The notes under the pieces are model-generated. The model made no database searches and was not told the origin of the DNA. It saw only the letters and a program-made list of their open reading frames with translations. The position numbers and the translations under genes were made by a program. DNA of 64,000 nucleotides from Tatumella sp. JGM91 (GTDB lineage Bacteria > Pseudomonadota > Gammaproteobacteria > Enterobacterales > Enterobacteriaceae), in the NCBI RefSeq assembly GCF_018257575.1, contig NZ_JAERJP010000004.1, positions 62,001 through 126,000 of the forward strand, given 5' to 3'. Positions 39,076 to 46,873 of this stretch are shown here, piece after piece (position 1 is the stretch's first letter; every line of letters begins with the position of its first letter).

Positions 39076-41220
39076 TTAACGGAATGCGTAACTTACGTTA
39101 AAACCGACCCCGTAATTACGGCCCGGGGCCGATTCGTAATAGCGGCCGCTGGTTTCGCCGACGATCACTGAGCCGACATACTTCCGGTCAAACAGATTAT
39201 CCACCCTGGCAGAAAGGTCCAGGGTCCAGTTATCTGCCAGCCATTTATAACCACTGTTTACCGAGGTTACCGCGTATGACGGGGCACTGACCGTATTCTG
39301 GTCGTTGGCTTCAATATTACTCAGATAGTGAATATCAGCACCGGCATACCAGCCTGATTCCGGGGCATATTCGATACCGGCATAGGCCATATTGCGGGCA
39401 ATGCCCGGAATACGGTTACCGGTACAGTCTGTGGTGCGACAGCTGTTACTCAGATAGCGGGCGTCCAGCAGTGTCCAGGCCATTTTCAGTTGCCAGTTTT
39501 CGGCAAACTGTTGTTCAAAACCCAGCTCCAGGCCACGGCGGCGGGTTTTGCCGGCATTTTTATAGGTCGCGCGGCCGTCATTATTACTGTCCGCAACAAT
39601 CTCATTTCTGGTATCGGTGCGGAAGACGGCGGCAGTCAGTAAACCATAGCCGATGCGTTTTTTGGTACCCCATTCCAGCGTTTTATTGGTCGAAGGTTTC
39701 AGCGCCAGATTCAGCCCGCTTTTACCGTCCGGACGGTAAGACAGTTCGGTGATAGTCGGGGTTTCGAACCCCTTACCGGCAGACAAGTAGGTGTTCCAGC
39801 TATCATCGATGGCGTACTTCAGTGACGCGGCGGGCAGCCACTGATGGTAGCGGGCACTGCCACTGTCATCGCCATTGGACAGGTAACGGTCATGGGATGA
39901 GAAGTTAACCGTACTGTAGCGCAGCCCCGCATCCAGTGACCACTGGCCGGTCAGTTGCCAGGACGTTTGCAGATAAGGATCCAGGTTCCACATCAGGTTA
40001 CGCTCGTTACGGCGTAATTTTCCTTCCTCGCCATAACTGTCGACAGCATTCCAGCGACCGGTAAAGTTTTCATAGCCTTTGCGCTGCTCGGTCATGGTTT
40101 CGTAGTCCAGCCCGCCGGTAACACTGACCGGCAGGCTGAACAGGTTATCGCGGTGTGTCCAGCGGGTATCGATACCCTGATAATGGCGGGTCAGGTCAAT
40201 CACCCCTCCGGAATGGTTCGCTTTCTCGAACTGGGTTTTGGCGGGAACAGACTGATACTGGGTGGTCTGACGGATACCGGCATAGGTCATGATGCTCAGA
40301 TCGTTATTCTCACCAAATGAACGCAGGTAATGCAGTCCGGCCTGGGTTTGCTCCACGGTTTTACGGGCATTATACAGGGTGACTATTGGCGCGACCTGTT
40401 GAGGGTTGTTACGCCACATCTCCGGAGTCAGTCCCCCCGGGTCATCGGCATGGATACGAACCGAATTAAACAGCAGGGTCAGGCTACTGTCATCATCAAT
40501 ACGGACTCCCAGCCGTGCATTGGCCAGATTTTTTTGCGCGCTGCTGTGGTCGCGATAGCCGTGGGTGGTGAAACGTGACACCGACGCGGTATAGTTCACA
40601 TCGCCCGGGTGGCTGCCGTCACCGCTGGCACCACTGGCTTTGACACTGTTACGCCAGCTGCCATAACTGCCATACCAGCTGCCGGCAGATAACGTGGCGG
40701 GCTGCTGCCCGGGCTGAGTGACAATATTAATCACCCCGCCGGAGCTGTTACCGTACAGGGCCGAAAAGGGACCGCGCAGGATATCAACATGATCGATCGA
40801 GCCGATATCAATATTCGAGGTCTGTCCCTGGCCGTCAGGCATAGTCGCGGGTATACCATCGACATAAATGCGCAGACCGCGTACCCCGAAGGTTGAACGG
40901 GAACCAAAGCCGCGGATCGACATCTGTAAATCCTGGGCATAATTTTGCCGGTTAAGGATTTGCAGGCCCGGAACGCCCGCCAGTCCTTCGGACAAATTAA
41001 CCTGAGGTGCCGCCTGACGCATCTCATCGCCATATACCACACTGACGGCTGCCGGGGTATCCAGTTCGGACAGCCCTTTGGCTGAGGGGGTGGCGGTGAC
41101 AATCATGGCGGGGCTATTATCTTTTTCTGCGGGGGCTGTGGTAGCAGCCAAAACGCCGGTCGGCAGTAAAACCGGTAACATCAGCGTGGCTTTAAGCTGT
41201 GATAATTTAATAATTTTCAT
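39076..41220 (-). CDS. pqqU: TonB-dependent PQQ receptor PqqU (YncD-like)
   Basis: A 714-aa outer-membrane receptor closely similar along its length to E. coli YncD, shown to be the PQQ importer PqqU (700 aa). Signal peptide about 1-25 (GVLA cleavage region), plug domain about 35-160 with NYAQDLQMSIRGFGSRSTFG, then a 22-strand barrel ending in YAFR with a terminal aromatic pattern. It imports pyrroloquinoline quinone using TonB energy. Here it lies 2.4 kb from the PQQ synthesis operon and faces a dehydrogenase gene divergently. Confidence 0.9.
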   Translation of the reverse strand: MKIIKLSQLKATLMLPVLLPTGVLAATTAPAEKDNSPAMIVTATPSAKGLSELDTPAAVSVVYGDEMRQAAPQVNLSEGLAGVPGLQILNRQNYAQDLQMSIRGFGSRSTFGVRGLRIYVDGIPATMPDGQGQTSNIDIGSIDHVDILRGPFSALYGNSSGGVINIVTQPGQQPATLSAGSWYGSYGSWRNSVKASGASGDGSHPGDVNYTASVSRFTTHGYRDHSSAQKNLANARLGVRIDDDSSLTLLFNSVRIHADDPGGLTPEMWRNNPQQVAPIVTLYNARKTVEQTQAGLHYLRSFGENNDLSIMTYAGIRQTTQYQSVPAKTQFEKANHSGGVIDLTRHYQGIDTRWTHRDNLFSLPVSVTGGLDYETMTEQRKGYENFTGRWNAVDSYGEEGKLRRNERNLMWNLDPYLQTSWQLTGQWSLDAGLRYSTVNFSSHDRYLSNGDDSGSARYHQWLPAASLKYAIDDSWNTYLSAGKGFETPTITELSYRPDGKSGLNLALKPSTNKTLEWGTKKRIGYGLLTAAVFRTDTRNEIVADSNNDGRATYKNAGKTRRRGLELGFEQQFAENWQLKMAWTLLDARYLSNSCRTTDCTGNRIPGIARNMAYAGIEYAPESGWYAGADIHYLSNIEANDQNTVSAPSYAVTSVNSGYKWLADNWTLDLSARVDNLFDRKYVGSVIVGETSGRYYESAPGRNYGVGFNVSYAFR

Positions 41221-41545
41221 TGATGAAAGATTCGCAATCAGTTTATCGGGGCCGGGACAGACGCTCCTGCGGCAGAAGAATGCTACCTCTTTTTGCTGTT
41301 GTTGTTAAAATGTAATCTGTTTTACCGGTAAAAAACGCGGTGTCCGGGGAGATTATCAGTACAGGCTGATGAATAATAATCTTATTTTTATATTTCCCTG
41401 TCAGTAAGGCAAGGCTGTTATCGATGCAGAAATGATATATTAAGACACATTTATTATATGTATTTGCGGCGAGAATAACCCGCCGGTAGCCTGAACCGGT
41501 CAGCATCCGTTACTACGAATAATTTATGAAACAGCGGGAGGTCAG
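41221..41545. other. Divergent promoter region of pqqU and the dehydrogenase
   Basis: About 325 AT-rich bp. No gene is supported. AATAATAATCTTATT in 41365-41395 recalls an iron box but matches the 19-bp Fur consensus at only about 11 positions by eye, so I do not call it. Confidence 0.5.
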
Positions 41546-42421
41546 ATGAGCCAGCAAACAAAAGTTGCAGTACTTGGTCTGGGGGCAATGGGACATGCAT
41601 TTGCCAGCAACCTGCTCAAAAAAGGTTTCAGGGTCAGTGGCTGGAACCGCAGTGCCGGAAAAGGGGAAGACCTGGTGCCTGCCGGGCTGCAACTGGCAGA
41701 CAGTGTCAGTGAAGCTGTAAGTGAAGCCGCCGTGATTATCACTATGCTGTCAGACGGTGATACCACCCTGAATATTGCCGCACAGGCGGCAGAGGCTCTC
41801 TCTGCGCAGGCGATATTCTGTCAGATGGGCACGATTGGCGTCGATGCCACCCGCCTGCTGCAGCAGTTCCTGCAGCAGAAGCGCCCGGATGTTGTGTTTC
41901 TTGATGCTCCGGTCTCGGGGACCAAAGCCCCCGCAGAAAACGCCATGATTACTGTTTTTGCCAGTGGTGAACGCAGCAGGGCCACGGCCGCCGAGTCGGT
42001 ATTCGCGGCCATCAGCAAAGGCAGCCTGTGGCTGGGTGAAGCCGGTGCCGGTTCACGGATGAAGCTGGTGGTTAACAGCTGGCTGATCGGTTTAATGCAG
42101 AGTCTGGCCGAAAGTGAATTACTGGCGGAATCCCTCGGCTTCAGTCCGGAAGATCTCTGGCAGGCGCTGGAGGGCGGTCCGCTGGCGGCACCTTATGCCA
42201 AAGGCAAACTGCAGATGATAAGCCGTGATGATTTTACCCCACAGATGCAGCTGGTCTGGGCGTTAAAAGATGCGCGGCTGGCGACTGAGGCAGGCGATGT
42301 ACAGCAGTTACCGGCCCTGAAAAATATTACTGAATTATGGCAACAGGCGGTCGATGATGGTTTTGGCGAACAGGACTTAGCGGTGATCAGTAAGTTTCTG
42401 GCTAACCGCAGCAAACAATAG
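41546..42421 (+). CDS. NAD(P)-dependent beta-hydroxyacid dehydrogenase family protein
   Basis: A 291-aa protein of the 3-hydroxyisobutyrate / 6-phosphogluconate dehydrogenase family. The Rossmann motif GLGAMG is at residues 12-17, the substrate-site DAPVSGTKAPAEN follows the first domain, and the catalytic-lysine helix is GAGSRMKLVVNSWL. The usual DAPVSGG is altered to DAPVSGT and the usual GxxG(x)xxKxxNN is partly conserved, so the substrate is uncertain. RBS GGGAGG precedes the ATG. It lies between pqqU and the M19 dipeptidase. Confidence 0.85.
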   Translation: MSQQTKVAVLGLGAMGHAFASNLLKKGFRVSGWNRSAGKGEDLVPAGLQLADSVSEAVSEAAVIITMLSDGDTTLNIAAQAAEALSAQAIFCQMGTIGVDATRLLQQFLQQKRPDVVFLDAPVSGTKAPAENAMITVFASGERSRATAAESVFAAISKGSLWLGEAGAGSRMKLVVNSWLIGLMQSLAESELLAESLGFSPEDLWQALEGGPLAAPYAKGKLQMISRDDFTPQMQLVWALKDARLATEAGDVQQLPALKNITELWQQAVDDGFGEQDLAVISKFLANRSKQ

Positions 42422-42477
42422 CCAACAGCAGCGGGGGCTCCTCAACCCTCCGCGCAACCGGTATAAAGTGATTGTAT

Positions 42478-43497
42478 ATGAATGTGTATATTGATGGTCA
42501 TAATGATTTGCTGATGCAGTTATGGCTTAAACATCCGGATAATCCGGAAGTCTTTTTTTTCGGCGATAGCGGTGAGGGGCACCTCGACTTTTCGCGGATT
42601 GTCCGCGGACGTTTAGGGGCCGCACTGTTTGCTATTTTTGTTCCCCCGCAGTCCTATGTGGCGCAGCACTTTCCCGGCCGTCTGGATGCGTTGCAGGATA
42701 AAGTTCAGGTAATGTGGCAACAGCTGGCGATTCTGCAACGGCTGGAACGTTACTCCGATGGTAAAGCGAGGATCTGTCGTACCTCGGCGGAGGTTGAATA
42801 CTGCCTGCAACACGGAATACTGGCGATGATTGCCCATATTGAAGGGGCTGATGCGCTGGATACGCAAGGACAGCTATTGCAGGCCTTCTTTCAGGCTGGC
42901 GTACGCAGTGTCGGTCCGTTCTGGAACACGGCAAATGCCTTTGGCGAAGGCGTGACCGGTCGTTTTCCCGGTTCTCCGGACAGCGGGCCAGGCCTGACTC
43001 CCCACGGCATTGAACTTATCCGTCAGTTACAGTCACTGAATATGCTGACGGATGTTTCTCATATGAACCAGCAGGCATTTTCAGACACCGCGCGTTACAG
43101 CCAACAACCGCTGGTTGCGACCCACTCCAGTGCCCATGCATTATGTCCACAGCCGCGTAATCTGACCGATCAGCAACTGAAAATGATCGCTGACAGCGGC
43201 GGGATAGTCGGGGTTAATTTTGGTAATGCGTTTATCCGGCCCGATGGTCAGCGTAATGCGGGGACTGCCCTGAGTGTAATCACCCGGCATCTGATGTATC
43301 TGATCAATGTCGCCGGTGAAGAGCATGTCGGTTTTGGTTCCGATTTCGACGGAGTGTGCGTTCCGCAGGCACTCGGTGATGTAGCCGGGTTGCCGCTGAT
43401 TGAACAAAGCCTGCGTAATGAAGGGGTTAAGGAGCGGGTGATCGCCAGAGTCTGTTATCAAAACTGGTTACGGATTTTTAAACATTTTCCGGGGTAA
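42478..43497 (+). CDS. M19 (membrane/renal-type) dipeptidase upstream of pqqA
   Basis: A 339-aa zinc dipeptidase. Metal ligands are visible in DGHNDLL (His, Asp), HIEGAD (Glu) and THSSAHAL (His), with the catalytic-region GFGSDFDGV. There is no signal peptide, so it is probably cytoplasmic. A peptidase of this family (ORF X) also precedes pqqA in Klebsiella, so the linkage is conserved; degrading peptide remnants of PqqA is a reasonable inference. The ATG at 42478 is preferred over a TTG at 42472; neither has a strong RBS. Confidence 0.88.
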   Translation: MNVYIDGHNDLLMQLWLKHPDNPEVFFFGDSGEGHLDFSRIVRGRLGAALFAIFVPPQSYVAQHFPGRLDALQDKVQVMWQQLAILQRLERYSDGKARICRTSAEVEYCLQHGILAMIAHIEGADALDTQGQLLQAFFQAGVRSVGPFWNTANAFGEGVTGRFPGSPDSGPGLTPHGIELIRQLQSLNMLTDVSHMNQQAFSDTARYSQQPLVATHSSAHALCPQPRNLTDQQLKMIADSGGIVGVNFGNAFIRPDGQRNAGTALSVITRHLMYLINVAGEEHVGFGSDFDGVCVPQALGDVAGLPLIEQSLRNEGVKERVIARVCYQNWLRIFKHFPG

Positions 43498-43562
43498 AGA
43501 CATAACGAAACCATCTTTTCATTGACCTGAGTTTGACATTGGCGCAACATTTGTCGGGCTGA

Positions 43563-43591
43563 AGTGTCATAGCGCAGTGACTGACACTGCG
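43563..43591. promoter_or_regulatory. Nested inverted repeats upstream of pqqA
   Basis: CGCAGTG / CACTGCG (43573-43579 and 43585-43591, 5-nt loop) overlaps AGTGTCA / TGACACT (43563-43569 and 43582-43588). The two alternative pairings lie 60-90 bp before pqqA, between it and the dipeptidase. They could be an operator or alternative RNA hairpins. No T-run follows, so a simple terminator is unlikely. Confidence 0.45.
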
Positions 43592-43650
43592 GTTGTATGT
43601 ATTTCAGTCATTTTAAGAATCTTTTAATTGGCAACATTGAGGTCAGCATC

Positions 43651-43722
43651 ATGTGGAAAAAACCTGAATTTATCGATATGCGTCTGGGTATGGAAGTGAC
43701 TCTGTACATTTCTAACCGCTAA
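43651..43722 (+). CDS. pqqA: PQQ precursor peptide PqqA (23 aa)
   Basis: A ribosomally made 23-residue peptide starting MWKKPEF. The conserved Glu15-Val-Thr-Leu-Tyr19 motif is intact; PqqE joins the carbons of this Glu and Tyr, which become the PQQ skeleton. RBS TTGAGG lies upstream. It begins the pqqABCDEF operon; a hairpin between it and pqqB may keep PqqA in excess over the enzymes. Confidence 0.97.
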   Translation: MWKKPEFIDMRLGMEVTLYISNR

Positions 43723-43740
43723 TTATCCGGTATCTTAAGT

Positions 43741-43766
43741 GGCCGCTTACGGGCGGTCCTTTTATT
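43741..43766 (+). terminator. Partial attenuator between pqqA and pqqB
   Basis: A 6-bp stem (GGCCGC with GCGGTC, one G-T pair) and 6-nt loop are followed by CTTTTATT. The stem is short, so partial termination is expected. This would give more pqqA transcript than pqqB-F. Confidence 0.45.
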
Positions 43767-43782
43767 CAGTAAAGAGTAATTT

Positions 43783-44700
43783 ATGTTTATCAAAGTGCTT
43801 GGCTCTGCTGCCGGCGGTGGTTTCCCGCAGTGGAACTGTAATTGCACCAACTGTAAGGGCCTGCGTGAAGGCAGTATCAACGCCCATGCCCGCACCCAGT
43901 CTTCAATTATTATCAGTGATAACGGTGAAGACTGGGTGTTATGTAACGCCTCTCCTGATATCTCCCGGCAAATTTTTCTGACCCCGGAATTGATCAAACG
44001 CGATGCCCTGCGTGGTACAGCCATCGGGGACATTATCCTGACCGACAGTCAGATAGATCACACCACAGGGCTGCTGAGCCTGCGGGAAGGCTGTCCGCAC
44101 CGCGTATGGTGTACCGAAGAAGTACACCAGGATCTGAACAGTGGTTTCCCGGTATTTCCGATGCTGAAACACTGGAACGGCGGGCTGCAGCATCAGCCAA
44201 TCCGCCCTCAGACACCTTTCCGGACCACCGTATGCCAGAATCTGCAATTTACGGCGGTACCTATTGTCAGCAATGCGCCGCCTTACTCACCGTACCGTGA
44301 TAAACCGTTACCCGGACATAATGTTGCCCTGTTTGTGGAAAATACCGCCAACGGGAAATCATTATTTTATGCGCCGGGTCTGGGAGAGCCTGATCAGGTG
44401 ATCCTGCCATGGTTACAAAAGGCAGACTGTCTGCTGATTGACGGCACCGTCTGGCAGGATGATGAACTGCTGAGCAGCGGGGTCGGTAAAAATACCGGCC
44501 GTGCGATGGGGCACCTGGCCCTGTCGGAAGAGCAGGGACTGATGGCGCTGCTGGCGACACTGCCCGCCAGCCGAAAAATTCTAATTCATATTAACAACAC
44601 CAATCCGATCCTTAATGAAGATTCACCTCAGCGTCAGTTTCTGCAACAGCAGGGGATTGAAGTGAGCTTTGACGGAATGGCGATTCAGCTACAGGATTAA
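43783..44700 (+). CDS. pqqB: PQQ biosynthesis protein PqqB
   Basis: A 305-aa metallo-beta-lactamase-fold protein with the structural zinc knuckle [10 protein letters not shown] (about 19-28) and the active-site region [16 protein letters not shown]. In the family PqqB hydroxylates the tyrosine ring of the processed Glu-Tyr dipeptide, upstream of PqqC. The chain is full length. It ends 3 bp before pqqC. Confidence 0.97.
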   Translation: MFIKVLGSAAGGGFPQWNCNCTNCKGLREGSINAHARTQSSIIISDNGEDWVLCNASPDISRQIFLTPELIKRDALRGTAIGDIILTDSQIDHTTGLLSLREGCPHRVWCTEEVHQDLNSGFPVFPMLKHWNGGLQHQPIRPQTPFRTTVCQNLQFTAVPIVSNAPPYSPYRDKPLPGHNVALFVENTANGKSLFYAPGLGEPDQVILPWLQKADCLLIDGTVWQDDELLSSGVGKNTGRAMGHLALSEEQGLMALLATLPASRKILIHINNTNPILNEDSPQRQFLQQQGIEVSFDGMAIQLQD

Positions 44701-44703
44701 CCG

Positions 44704-45459
44704 ATGACCATAACCACAACTCTGAGCCGCGAGGACTTTGAACAGGCGTTACGTGATAAAGGGGCGTACTACCATATCCACCATCCGTATCACATCGCGA
44801 TGCATAACGGTCAGGCAACCCCTGAACAGATCCGTGGCTGGGTGGCAAACCGGTTCTATTACCAGACCAATATCCCGTTAAAAGATGCGGCAATCATGGC
44901 TAACTGTCCTGATCCTGCCACCCGGCGTAAATGGGTGCAGAGGATCCTTGACCACGACGGCGCAGAGGCCGGTGAAGGCGGAATTGAAGCCTGGTTACAG
45001 CTCGGTGAAGCGGTGGGGTTATCGCGGGATGACCTGCTGTCTGACAGGCATGTTTTACCCGGGGTTCGTTTTGCGGTTGATGCGTATGTTAATTTTGCCC
45101 GCCGCGCCAGCTGGGAAGAGGCCGCCTGCAGCTCGCTGACAGAGTTATTTGCGCCGCAAATCCACCAGTCACGGCTGGACAGCTGGCCGCAGCATTATCC
45201 GTGGATCAAAGAAGAAGGGTATTTCTATTTCCGCAGCCGCCTCAGCCAGGCGCGGCGTGATGTGGAACATGGTCTGTCGCTGGCGCTTGACTACTTTGAT
45301 ACGGCAGCGAAGCAAAACCGGATGCTGGAAATTTTACAGTTTAAACTGGATATTCTCTGGACGATGCTGGATGCCATGACCATGGCTTATGCACTGGACC
45401 GTGCGCCTTACCATACAGTGACAGATCAGCAGGTCTGGCACACAACCCGGCTGGTGTGA
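44704..45459 (+). CDS. pqqC: Pyrroloquinoline-quinone synthase PqqC
   Basis: A 251-aa cofactorless oxidase for the final step, ring closure and eight-electron oxidation of AHQQ to PQQ. The [11 protein letters not shown] segment and the all-helical core with [16 protein letters not shown] and [11 protein letters not shown] are conserved. Length matches Klebsiella PqqC. It overlaps pqqD by one base (TGATG). Confidence 0.97.
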   Translation: MTITTTLSREDFEQALRDKGAYYHIHHPYHIAMHNGQATPEQIRGWVANRFYYQTNIPLKDAAIMANCPDPATRRKWVQRILDHDGAEAGEGGIEAWLQLGEAVGLSRDDLLSDRHVLPGVRFAVDAYVNFARRASWEEAACSSLTELFAPQIHQSRLDSWPQHYPWIKEEGYFYFRSRLSQARRDVEHGLSLALDYFDTAAKQNRMLEILQFKLDILWTMLDAMTMAYALDRAPYHTVTDQQVWHTTRLV

Positions 45460-45743
45460 TGATGAATAGTTTATCCACGGTCGTCATCTTCCGCCGCGGC
45501 TACCGTCTGCAATGGGAAGCCGCCCAGGACTGTCATGTGATCCTTTACCCGGAAGGGATGGCAAAACTGAATGAAACCGCTGCCCTGATCCTGGAGCTGG
45601 TGGACGGTAAACGCACCATTGCACAGATTATCGGTGAACTGAACCAGCGTTTTCCCGACGCGGGTGGCGTCGACGACGATGTGACCGACTTTCTGCAAGC
45701 GGCAGTAAAACAAAAATGGATCCTGTTACATGAGTCTGAGTGA
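45459..45743 (+). CDS. pqqD: PqqA-binding chaperone PqqD
   Basis: A 94-aa peptide-recognition (RRE) domain that holds PqqA and presents it to Pqq[25 protein letters not shown] and GGVDDDV are nearly invariant in the family. Starts at GTG 45456, ATG 45459 and ATG 45462 are all possible; I use the 45459 ATG overlapping the pqqC stop. The 3' end overlaps pqqE by 14 bp, so the partner proteins are made together. Confidence 0.95.
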   Translation: MMNSLSTVVIFRRGYRLQWEAAQDCHVILYPEGMAKLNETAALILELVDGKRTIAQIIGELNQRFPDAGGVDDDVTDFLQAAVKQKWILLHESE

Positions 45744-46869
45744 ATCCGGAATTAAAGCCCCCCTGTGGCTGCTTGCCGAGCTGACATACCGCTGTCCGCT
45801 GCAGTGTCCGTACTGTTCAAACCCACTCGACTTTGCCAGACAGCAGCAGGAACTGACCACCGAACAGTGGCTGACCGTATTTCGCCAGGCACGGGAAATG
45901 GGCAGTGTACAGCTGGGCTTTTCCGGCGGTGAGCCACTGGTACGAAAAGACCTGGCCGAACTGATTGCCGGTGCACGGCAGCTGGGTTTTTATACCAACC
46001 TGATCACTTCCGGTATCGGCCTGACCCGTCAGAAACTGGATACGTTCGCTGACGCCGGGCTCGACCATATTCAGATCAGTTTCCAGGCCAGTGATGAAAC
46101 CCTGAATGCCGCCCTTGCCGGGTCGGAAAAGGCGTTTCATCAGAAACTGGAAATGGCAAAAGCGATTAAAGCCCACGGTTATCCGATGGTCCTGAATTTT
46201 GTGTTGCACCGGCACAACATTGATCAGATCGACCGGATTATCGAATTATGTATTCAGCTGGAAGCGGATGACGTCGAGCTGGCTACCTGCCAGTTTTATG
46301 GCTGGGCTCAGCTTAACCGTGAAGGGTTGTTACCGACCCGTGAGCAGATAGCCAGCGCAGAAGCGGTGGTTAAGCGCTACCGGGAAAAAATGCAGGCTGC
46401 GGGTAACCTCACCAACCTGTTATTTGTCACCCCCGACTATTACGAAGAACGGCCGAAAGGCTGTATGGGGGGCTGGGGAGCCATTTTTATGAATGTAACC
46501 CCGGACGGTCTGGCGTTACCCTGTCACAGTGCCCGCCAGTTGCCTATCGAGTTTCCGTCGGTGCTGGATAACAGCCTGCAACATATCTGGTACCAGTCGT
46601 TCGGGTTTAACCGTTACCGGGGCTATGACTGGATGCCGGAACCCTGCCGTTCCTGTGATGAGAAAGAAAAAGACTTCGGCGGGTGCCGCTGTCAGGCATT
46701 TATGCTGACCGGTAATGCCGACAATGCCGATCCGGTTTGCAGTAAATCCGAGCATCACGGTAAAATCCTGCAAGCGCGGCGTGAAGCCGATTGCAGTGAG
46801 ATTAAAGTGTCTCAGTTACGTTTCCGTAACCAGAAAAACTCGAAAGTGATTTTCACTTCACAGGGATAA
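45730..46869 (+). CDS. pqqE: Radical SAM PqqA peptide cyclase PqqE
   Basis: A 379-aa radical-SAM enzyme that forms the Glu-Tyr C-C bond in PqqA with PqqD. The SAM cluster cysteines are Cys22, Cys26 and Cys29 (CPLQCPYC), followed by GFSGGEPL. The C-terminal SPASM region has [29 protein letters not shown] and VCSKS for auxiliary Fe-S clusters. All key cysteines are present. Confidence 0.97.
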   Translation: MSLSESGIKAPLWLLAELTYRCPLQCPYCSNPLDFARQQQELTTEQWLTVFRQAREMGSVQLGFSGGEPLVRKDLAELIAGARQLGFYTNLITSGIGLTRQKLDTFADAGLDHIQISFQASDETLNAALAGSEKAFHQKLEMAKAIKAHGYPMVLNFVLHRHNIDQIDRIIELCIQLEADDVELATCQFYGWAQLNREGLLPTREQIASAEAVVKRYREKMQAAGNLTNLLFVTPDYYEERPKGCMGGWGAIFMNVTPDGLALPCHSARQLPIEFPSVLDNSLQHIWYQSFGFNRYRGYDWMPEPCRSCDEKEKDFGGCRCQAFMLTGNADNADPVCSKSEHHGKILQARREADCSEIKVSQLRFRNQKNSKVIFTSQG

Positions 46870-46873
46870 CCTG

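Noticed and set aside
41365-41395. Fur-box-like AATAATAATCTTATT between pqqU and the dehydrogenase
   Set aside because: By eye it matches the 19-bp Fur consensus at only about 11 positions, and PqqU is not a siderophore receptor.
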